Both the position numbers and the translations under genes were made by a program. DNA of 35,381 bases. Origin: Amphimedon queenslandica. Lineage: Eukaryota > Porifera > Demospongiae > Haplosclerida > Niphatidae. Below the pieces are notes generated by a model. The model did no database searches and was not told the DNA's origin. It saw nothing but the letters and a program-made list of their open reading frames with translations. This document shows positions 28,385 through 35,381 of this stretch, piece by piece. Positions within the stretch are counted from its first letter, which is position 1. Each line of letters begins with the position of its first letter. The stretch is taken from the NCBI RefSeq assembly GCF_000090795.2, contig NW_003546270.1, positions 195,642-231,022 of the forward strand, given 5' to 3'.

Positions 28385-28870
28385 AACTTCAGTTACACTA
28401 ATACTTATGCTATGGATGAGACTGCATGCTGGATGCACTTGCCAGGAAATAGTACCAGTCACACTTCAGGTTCTGGTACTGTATCACTTAAAACTACTGG
28501 CCACAAAAAGGACCATTTTACTGTTGCTCCAGTGCTAAAGCTGATGGAACTACTAAGTCAAAACCATTTGTTGTTTTCAAAGGAAAGGGAACTCGATTAT
28601 TAAAGGATCGTTCCAAAATTCAAGGAATAGCAGTGAGGTTTAGTTCTAATTGTTGGTTTAATGATTATTACACGAGAGTATCTGCACTCACTTATTGGTA
28701 ATTTCTCCTTTGGAAAATGTCTTTTGATATGGGATGCATATAAATGTCACACAAGTACTGCTATACTGGAATGGAAACGGCTTGCTAACGTCTACATACA
28801 GCTATAATTCCAGGTGGTCATACAAGCTTTATTCAATTGGCAGATGTGTCATGGAATGCATATTTTTAAA
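28385..28870 (+). pseudogene. pogo/Tigger-type transposase, DDE_1 catalytic domain
   Basis: The sequence reads YAMDETACWMHLPGNS (first catalytic Asp, MDET, about 28410), then LKTTGHKKDHFTV, TKPFVVFKGKGTRLL in a shifted frame, then LLIWDAYKCH (second Asp, about 28723-28752) and, shifted again, IIPGGHTSFIQLADVSWNAYF (about 28807-28868) with the third acidic residue in ADVSWN. These are the ordered motifs of the DDE_1 domain of pogo/Tigger and jerky proteins. It catalyses cut-and-paste at TA targets in active relatives. Several frameshifts. The end abuts the DUF6589 gene. Confidence 0.87.
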
Positions 28871-29197
28871 GCTACTGGCATGCAGTCATTTGCTTGTGCA
28901 CAGCTTTTTTATTGAAATACCATTACCAAGAGTTAAATGCAGTTAAAAAATTTATTTCGTTGATTCTATATTTGGGGCATGCTTCAAAGGAGGTATGTTC
29001 GCTACATTTAACATTACTGCATTTAGTATGTGATTCAGGTTTTCTCAAGATTAAGACCATAAATTTTGAACTGGCTCTTTGTCATTCCACCCTAATTTCT
29101 TTGGTTGATGCTTTTGGTAAAGATCATGACCTTCTTGTTAAAACATGGCATAAGAACATCTCTGAAACACTGCCCAGTTGATGCTAGTACTATGGAA

Positions 29198-29246
29198 GTA
29201 TGTCATTATGTCAGATAATAAACTGTTTATATACATCATATTTTAG
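29198..29246 (+). other. 49-bp intron in the DUF6589-type gene
   Basis: GTATGT at 29198, ATTTTAG ending 29246. Removing it joins DASTME to GILEPVTILMED without a shift. Very short introns of this size are common in some early-branching animals. Confidence 0.7.
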
Positions 29247-29690
29247 GGCATACTTGAGCCAGTAACTATTTTGATGGAAGATGATGATTCTGAGGATAAT
29301 GATGAAGAGGATGATAATGAGGAATATGATGAACTTGAATTTGATTAGACTAGTAATTACGATGAATATGTGTTGAAAATGAAGATGCCCATTGATGATG
29401 ATGATGATGAATGATTGTCTAGAGTTTCAGATGCTTCTAGCAATGACGTAGATGATGATGAAATTGAACCACCTCCTTTCTCTCAAGTTAAAAAAGAAGC
29501 AGATTTAGAACTCATGGAAACTTGAATTGATAATTGCTTGGATTTATCTGAATGTAATTTGATGTATCAATTGGTTGGAGACAATGTAGATAAAAATGTC
29601 AATCCACATTATCGGCGAACAGACCGTAAGACCAAATCATTGTATTACTATCATTCATATGCTATTCTTGATAGAATGAATGTTTCTGAA

Positions 29691-29931
29691 TTGTGACCAT
29701 AATTGACAAAAGGTACCTTATGGCGGATTTTAAAATTCATCTTTATAATGAAAAATATCAACCTGTGGGTGTTCTGATGGACAACCATTGTTTCTAAAAG
29801 TTACATAGCAACTTTTTGCATCCTCTGGAATAATGTTATGATAAATGGACTTCAGGAAGTTGGATATTTAAGGCTATAAAGACAAATTTCGCTACCCGCC
29901 ATAAGGTACCTTTTGTCAATTATAGTCACAA
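29691..29931 (+). mobile_element. MITE copy 2 (complete), nested in the DUF6589-type gene
   Basis: 241 bp with terminal inverted repeats of about 35 bp: TTGTGACCATAATTGACAAA...AAGGTACCTTATGGCG against its complement at the right end (two mismatches). The body matches the truncated copy at 18051-18245. AATT brackets both ends (29689-29692, 29930-29933) but no target duplication is certain. It interrupts the coding frame after MNVSEL. Confidence 0.9.
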
Positions 29932-30147
29932 TTATCTCGTGTACACCATTATACTTGCCACCAACAAATATAGAGCCGAGTCCTTACTACCTACTGCAAT
30001 GGATAACCAAATTCTGAGATCTAATATAAAAATTGCTTGCAAGCATTCTCAGTAGTACATTGCCATGGTTCAATGCTTTTTCACATTTGATTGTAAATCA
30101 TAATTCCCCACAAAAGAACAAAAGAAATGTCTATAAAATCTTGCATA

Positions 30148-30196
30148 GTAAGTATACATTTTTGTCTTATTTGTTAAAATAATTGCATTGCATTAG
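30148..30196 (+). other. 49-bp intron in the DUF6589-type gene
   Basis: GTAAGT at 30148 and CATTAG ending 30196. Splicing joins KRNVYKILH to SSTRCTSKDENKV in one frame. Confidence 0.7.
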
Positions 30197-31493
30197 GTTC
30201 CACTAGGTGTACTTCCAAAGATGAGAATAAAGTTAAAGAGAAGACAGAAATTCTTGGGCATTTACACCAGTATGTGCCACAAGTTGAGTACTCTAAGACT
30301 GAAATTTTTTCAAAAGCAAGTATTGAAGTCGTTACAGCTGTAACACAGACAGTACTTTTGGGGGATCAGTTATCTTAGGCAAGGGCTTGAATTGCATTGA
30401 AAGTGAAAAAAATAGTGAAAGTCCTTCATCAAGGCTGGAAGGTTTTCTTTTGACTATTGAAGATTGGCATACCAAGTTAACTTTGTATGAGGTAAAACAG
30501 ATTAATCTTTTCATGAGCAATGAATTTAATTGCAATGTTGATAGGTCATATGGAAGTATTTCATGTCAGATAAGTCAGCTGCACAACATAGAACATTATA
30601 CCATATTAGAATTGAGCTTGGTCGTTCAGATGTTGGAAAAACTAAAGCAAAATTAAATTCATGCGAGGATTTCATGGCAATTGTTATGCATAGCTACATA
30701 ACATCTGCTACAATGGAAGTTTTGGGAGTGAAATCAATTGAAGATTGGCCCTAATCAATTCAAGATAATATATGGACCGAGGGTGATGATGAGCTTCGTC
30801 AACAAATGGATTTAACTTTGAATATAGTAGCAGATATTCATACGAGTATCGAATTCAACTCCTCATATAAGACCACAAAAGATCATGCTTCCGAATATAT
30901 AAAGCAAGTAATGAGGATTCGTTCACTTGTCATGGAGTTCATTGATGCCATAAAGGAGGGGGATGGAGTTAGGGTACTTCGTTGTTGGTAATACTTGGTA
31001 GTGATTTTTCGTAATTCTCACAGGACGAATCATGCCGAAGAAGCACTTTTAATAATTCATTAGTATCAGTATTTATTATCACCAGAATTAGCTGAGCGAT
31101 TGATTTATAGCAGATTTGTAAATACTGCTGGCTTAATAGAAAGGAATATATCAGCTGATTTGCACATAGAGCATTTAAACAGACTCCTACAAAATGGAAT
31201 TGCTACTCTTCTAACAAAACTGAGCATTTATAATTCGTTTAGGCAAAGCACTTGGTACAATTGGGCCAGTTCTAGAAAATTATGATGCCATTGATGAAAT
31301 AAATCATCATTGCAATAGGCAAAATCCAGCAGAATTTAAAAGAGATGTCCACAAAGTCATTGATTTACTTGAACCGTTAGAATTATTTGAGAATAAATCA
31401 AACAAAAAGTTTCATACCTTTTCAAACCTGAAATCACTACTATACAAGTCATCAATGAAAGACCTCACAGATTGGATAGCAACTCACATATAG

Positions 31494-32060
31494 TCTATTT
31501 TTAAGTTAAAATCTTATTATTGTAACAAAAATTAAAATAACAAAAATTAATGATCTATTGAAATTATCTATTGCTGCACATATCACAGCACTTTACAATA
31601 TGTGGGTTTGGTATGTACCCCTCTAGTTTACCATGTGGTATGATGTGAGGTCAGATGACATCACAAGTCAAATTATATAAATTAAGAAATTTAGCTCTCT
31701 TATTCATTCCTTTTCCAGTGCATTTCATTCCATTCATTCCATCTCTCGATTGTTCTCTCTCGTTCTCTCTCGTCTCATTTCATCCACTCAATATTGTCTT
31801 CCTCAGTCCACTCAGTGATCTCACTTATAGACTCTCTAGTTATCGATTGATCTGTACTGCTCCAGAGATTACAAAAGGTAGATCATCAAGAACTGCATGA
31901 TACATCAAGTTCTGAGTTGCTTAGTCGACATGCACAATCATGCATGAGTATTGTTAATCTGTGAAGATCTATTGTATATATGTATTGTACATTAATATGC
32001 TTGCTAAGGCTCGCCCCTTCAATGTTTTTCATTCGTCTAGTTAAATATATTTGTTACCTG
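31494..32060. other. no recognised gene; LTR- or promoter-like composition
   Basis: Contains an imperfect palindrome TGATGTGAGGTCAGATGACATCA (31638-31660 region), an ATATAAATT motif, CTCTCTCG runs around 31745-31770 and a CATTAATATG / AATATA-rich end. An 81-codon frame at 31655-31900 has no motif. The layout resembles a promoter or a solo LTR but no boundaries can be shown. Confidence 0.3.
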
Positions 32061-32063
32061 TTA

Positions 32064-32191
32064 AAGAGTTGCAGCTGGCTAATGGTTCCACACATGACCT
32101 TGTAGCAGTGGAACTGCTAGTTAGAACTACAATAGGTGGTGTTAGGCAAGGTGGTGAGGCTATCGAGTTGGAGAATATTGTAGTAGATGGA
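32064..32191 (+). pseudogene. possible plus-strand exon, unknown
   Basis: An open plus frame reads LQLANGSTHDLVAVELLVRT and GEAIELENIVVDG, then meets GGTATGT (about 32191), a good donor site. Upstream is a pyrimidine-rich TTTGTTACCTGTTAAAG possible acceptor. The plus frame past the donor has many stops. No family recognised. It is adjacent to a 36-bp repeat that is open on the other strand. Confidence 0.3.
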
Positions 32192-32200
32192 GGTATGTTG

Positions 32201-32385
32201 TAGCTCTAAAAAGAACAGGTACAAGAATTGCTGAAGCTAGCAAAGGTGGGGCTGAATGTCAGCATAGCAGTGTCTGAGCTCTGCAAGGAGCTGGTAGCTG
32301 AATGAGCCAAGTGGCTCTGAAAAGAATTGGGAGAAATAGTAGTCTCGTAGCTCTGAAGAGAGCTGGTAGGTGACTTGGGGTGACA
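32201..32385. repeat. degenerate ~36-bp tandem repeat
   Basis: The block TAGCTCTRAARAGARCWGGT recurs at 32201, about 32275 (GAGCTCTGCAAGGAGCTGGT), 32311 and 32347, giving steps of 74, 36 and 36 bp. Units are imperfect. Complementary strand codes SSLQS-type repeats. Confidence 0.75.
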
Positions 32386-32460
32386 AGAGGGTTGCTCGTC
32401 ATCACTATTCAAGTACAGATCGGAATCCAACTTGTCGCTGGAGTTTACATCAATAGCCCC
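32206..32460 (-). CDS. Ser-rich reverse ORF over the 36-bp repeat, unknown
   Basis: A reverse frame open from about 32460 to the stop at 32206-32208, with the first ATG at 32430. It reads DSDLYLNSDDEQPSCHPKSP, then repeats containing SSLQSYETT and SSLQSSDTA, and ends CTCSF. The acidic-serine start followed by Ser/Thr repeats looks like a disordered regulatory or transposase N-terminal region. Being multiple of three, the repeat would keep a frame open without selection. No domain or splice support. Confidence 0.3.
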   Translation of the reverse strand, partial: GAIDVNSSDKLDSDLYLNSDDEQPSCHPKSPTSSLQSYETTISPNSFQSHLAHSATSSLQSSDTAMLTFSPTFASFSNSCTCSF

Positions 32461-32897
32461 ATAATAACAAGAAAATCAGACGAAGGAAAGAGTCTTTAAC
32501 CAGAACTCATCTTAGAAAATTAGAATAAAAGTAACAGTCGCCTCTGCCGGATTGCTGTGGCAATGCAATAATGTTTTACCACCATTTACTGCCGACCACA
32601 TGACTGCACATTTCAGCTATAAGTTACTCTTTCTCAAATGCAAATGCTCTTACAATGATAAGTAATGGTTCTCACAATAACTTTAATCAATAGCATCATC
32701 TGTAGTGCTGTTTAATTGCTGTCGGTCTGTGTAATGATGAACTACTGTAACGAAGTGACAGAGAAGTGCCATGGAAGACTGGAAAATACAAAAATATGCT
32801 ATTTTCATTCCATAAATATCTTCTGTAAGTTATAATATAGTTATGTTATGGCTTTTAAGCTTGTTTTAAAAATGATAAACAAGAAATGGGGGGACAT

Positions 32898-33090
32898 GCA
32901 CTCCTTCTTTGACTTCCTTTGACACCATGCCCACTTCCTTCATCCATTGGCATGTACAGAAGGAGAAAGGTAGAACTGTTTCTTTAGGTGGAAATGCACT
33001 CCTTTGAGTTGCTTTGAGACCACCCCCACTTTTCTTATCCATTGATTTGTACTGTGATAAAAGGTAGAACAGTTCCTTCTTTTTGTAGGC
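32898..33090. repeat. 98-bp tandem duplication
   Basis: Copies start at 32898 and 32996, both with GCACTCCTT, CATCCATTG / TATCCATTG, GTACAG / GTACTG and AAAGGTAGAAC, ending TTCYTT. Divergence of roughly a fifth indicates an old duplication. No coding reading. Confidence 0.8.
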
Positions 33091-33390
33091 ATTGACTCTA
33101 CCTTAAAGCTACTTGTAATAGCTCTTTGGACTCCTCAGACATCATGGAACAAAGATCCGTTGGCATTTTGTCGAGTGCATCAGGTGTGAGACAGTTAGCA
33201 GGCATTTTTGTAGCCAAAAGATATGACAATCATTTCTAGGTTACATAGAGCCCGCAATAACTTTACTTTGTGCGGCAGACTATTTTATAAATTGTTATGA
33301 AGCAGTATACATCCCAATGCATTATTGAGTTACTGCCTAATTGAAAGGCCTGCCAAAAATTGCATTAAGGTGTAATTGACTGTGAAAGGG

Positions 33391-34293
33391 TTAAAGGGTA
33401 ACTGACATGATTTTCTCGGGTATATTTTAAGAGGCCTAATATGATTATATGATCATAAAAATTCTGTATGCAAAGTCTTATTTTCTGAAGAAAATTATTC
33501 ACAGAGATATGAGCCTTCAAAGTTGCTTATTTTGCTTCCTGCCATTTTGCATCCTGTCAGGTGGTGTGGCTGAACGTGACGTCATACAAGGCTTATGGTT
33601 GACTTACCATTGACTGCAATGTAAAATTAGTTGATATCTCTGTTAGATTTCACTTAATACCTTGTAACTTGAATCCTGTGGTAACAGTGATAGAGTGTGT
33701 TTACAAATCATAATAACCAAAGGACATCTGAGTCATTATGGCTAGCATAGATTGCAGCTCATAGCATACTTTTGACCATTCATAAAGAAGGAGTGCTTGT
33801 GTGGTTCATCAAATTCCATGTACTAATTTTGCTTAATAGTGTATGAGCACCGAAATAAACTATTAAATAAAGGTAGAACACAAGCACAGCTTCGTTATGG
33901 ATGGTCAAAAGTAGGCTATGAGCTGCAAGCTATACCAGCCATAATGACTCAGATGTCCTCTCATTATTATGACTTATAAGCACAATCTATTACTGTTACC
34001 ATAGAATTCACGTTATGTGGTATTAATAGAAATCTAACAGAGGTATCAACTAATTTTACATTGCAGTCAATGGTAAAAGTCAACAAGAAGATTCGTATGA
34101 CGTCACATTTAGCCACACCCCCTGACAGGATGTAAAAGGGAGGAAGCAAAATGAGCAAATTTGAAGGCTCATCTCTGTGAATAATTTTTTCCAGAAAATA
34201 AGTCTTTGCATAATATTATAATATTTTTGTGATCATATAATTATATTAGACCAATAAAAAAATACCCCAGAAATCATGTCAGTTACCCTTTAA
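33391..34293. mobile_element. TTAA-flanked foldback element, ~400-bp arms
   Basis: TTAA at 33391-33394 and 34290-34293 enclose arms that are inverted copies, starting AAGGGTAACTGACATGATTT-like (right end in complement GGGTAACTGACATGATTTCT). Arms run to about 33805 and from about 33885, separated by a ~80-bp AT-rich centre. Shared blocks include TGACGTCA, TTGACTGCAATGTAAAATTA-type sequence and CTACTTTTGACCATCC. TTAA targets are typical of piggyBac and Kolobok elements. There is no gene inside; open frames in the arms are palindrome by-products. Confidence 0.88.
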
Positions 34294-34350
34294 AGCAAGA
34301 TTTGTAAAACTAAATTTTGTGTATTTCTTTTGTGTTAATACCAATACAGT

Positions 34351-34960
34351 TTAAATTGTACCAAAATATAAACTAGCAGATTGAACTAATGACTGAGTTT
34401 CTTCAAATATTTGCCTAGAACACTTTCCACAGTACCATAATGGATCGCTTTCTATGGCAGCCATGACATCCTTAACCATGAGCTATCCATTTTTTGTGAA
34501 GCACCTTCTGCAAACATCAACATGTTCTAAGCAAGGTGGCGTCACTTTCTGAGGCTGTATTTCTACAGCATCTCCTTCAATAAGGATTCTATGAGAAAAA
34601 GCACCTGTGCAACAGCTTTATTCATAAACCACTAAAGTATAACTATAAGCCGTTGTAAACTTTGTATAATGACCATTAAGTGTATTTTGTTTTCTTCATG
34701 ATCATAAGGTAATTTCTTAAGAAAAGGCAATGGTCTATTCACCATGTTTTTCGTCTTTGGTAGACCTGTCACAGTTGTTTCAGTTCCATGAAGACTTCCC
34801 CTTTTCCTTAGCTTAAGCGGCTCTTTAATATCTTTCAATCGTATTGTATACATACTAGAATTTGCCTTAATCAAACTTAACAATCAATGTCTCTTGTGGC
34901 TTTTTCTAAAATCTTCTCCTTTGCCACCAATGAACCTAATAATAAAAATGAGTTAATATC
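34351..34960 (-). pseudogene. ZSWIM/MULE-like transposon protein, C-terminal remnant
   Basis: Reverse strand. The first frame (34632-34883) reads IRLKDIKEPLKLRKRGSLHG and ETTVTGLPKTKN, then RPLPFLKKLP: the pattern RRGRPKG...TVIGLPxxK...PxPF that I associate with SWIM-zinc-finger, mutator-like transposon proteins of cnidarians and fish. After frameshifts a second frame (34351-34590) reads IEGDAVEIQPQKVTPPCLE, VDVCRRCFTKNG, stop, LMVKDVMAAIESDPLWYCGKC to the stop at 34351. The final W-x-C-x2-C would start a PHD-like zinc finger. The N-terminal catalytic part is not in the window. Confidence 0.55.
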
Positions 34961-35381
34961 AGGGCCATAGAAGTATGTGGAATGTTTTCAATAAAACTAA
35001 GAACATAATAACACAAATTAATGTAATAAAGGAAAACTAATACCAAGAAACAGCTGTACCTAATTGAAAATACCAAAATTGACAGTACATTTAATATTGA
35101 AACAAATTCAAGGACTCAATAAAATCTCCGCAGTCCTTACAATCTCCAAAGTGCAGTTACAACTAATAACTTCCTTTTCAGTGTTAAATGTTTCATCTAT
35201 GCATACATTATTGGGGTTTAAATATATAAAGTACAATTACATACATGAAATACACCTAATATAATTTACATAATTATTATACATCCATGTACATTTAGTT
35301 GCATTACAAGTCTCTTTAGTTGTCTTATAAATTTCAATGTACAGAAACATACCACTGTCATTGCTAAATAGTGACTGATCA
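34961..35381. other. AT-rich end of window, nothing recognised
   Basis: No gene, repeat pair or motif supported. A 66-codon frame at 35064-35264 has no features of a protein. Confidence 0.45.

Larger units (their letters stand above)
28894..31493 (+). pseudogene. DUF6589-type transposon protein, multi-exon, decayed
   Basis: The frame from about 28920 reads LNAVKKFISLILYLGHASKE and STLISLVDAFGKDHDLLVKTW. After a 49-bp intron comes an acidic tract (DDDSEDNDEEDDNEE) and then VGDNVDKNVNPHYRR with SLYYYHSYAILDR (29571-29670), the signature I associate with DUF6589 proteins. After a MITE and a second 49-bp intron: EILGHLHQYVPQ, VLLGDQLS (about 30350-30375), SRLEGFLLTIEDWHTKL, GDGVRVLRCW, RFVNTAGLIERNISADLHIEHLNR (split), and finally KDLTDWIATHI before the stop 31491-31493. 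Acidic residues in GDN.D, GDQL and EDWH are candidate catalytic positions (inference). At least five lesions. Confidence 0.75.

Noticed and set aside
28993..29026. Possible 34-bp intron (GTATGT...TTTAG)
   Set aside because: Too short, and the unspliced frame continues with DUF6589-like sequence.
31620..32060. Solo LTR
   Set aside because: TG start and AT-rich end can be chosen, but there is no partner, no target duplication and no primer site.
33967..34158. Reverse 63-codon frame in the TTAA foldback
   Set aside because: Lies in an inverted arm; the partner arm does not keep the frame.

Overview
The window looks like animal (metazoan) nuclear DNA. It is AT-rich, has no dense gene array and is filled with decayed, mutually nested transposable elements: two Ty3/gypsy LTR retrotransposons, two hAT elements, a pogo/Tigger-type element, a DUF6589-type element, an unclassified element with long terminal inverted repeats, and many MITEs and foldbacks. 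Introns that can be inferred inside element genes are very short (49, 49 and 92 bp), and the mix of families resembles sponge or cnidarian genomes. The species is an inference; no host gene was recognised with confidence.

Layout. 1-315: a 24-bp tandem repeat coding an octapeptide repeat, open to the left edge. 316-4410: no recognisable gene, but two 144-bp MITE-like copies in opposite orientation (781-924, 1415-1558). 4411-9551: a full-length decayed Ty3/gypsy element with 200-bp LTRs, a TGTG target duplication, an initiator-tRNA-Met-like primer site, gag, protease, RT, RNase H and integrase remnants, and a TA-flanked MITE in its integrase. 9552-13266: no firm gene; a PHD-like exon remnant, a Cys-rich reverse frame, a 99-bp palindrome, a 61-bp-arm foldback and a cluster of three small hairpins. 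13267-17490: a second, 3'-truncated Ty3/gypsy element, split in its protease by a 504-bp hAT derivative with a BED-finger remnant and carrying an in-frame 138-bp duplication in RT.

18347-26177: a 7.8-kb autonomous-type hAT relic (TTF/ZMYM1-like transposase). Its transposase is interrupted by a 4.7-kb interval with credible GT-AG ends. Inside that interval sits another complete element (20395-24701) with ~160-bp terminal inverted repeats and a reverse-strand transposase-like gene of a family I cannot name. 26417-28870: a pogo-like transposase (Brinker/CENP-B DNA-binding part, then DDE_1 domain), split by a segment (26921-28286) whose ends are inverted TATA-box promoter-like sequences. 28894-31493: a DUF6589-type gene with two 49-bp introns, interrupted by a 241-bp MITE that has a second, diverged copy at 18051-18245. 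31494-35381: a 36-bp minisatellite, a 98-bp tandem duplication, a 903-bp TTAA-flanked foldback and a reverse-strand ZSWIM-like transposon protein remnant.

None of the element genes is intact: stops, frameshifts and insertions are present throughout, so the region is best read as an inactive transposon graveyard with layered insertions. All family assignments come from motif recognition by eye; no database search was run.
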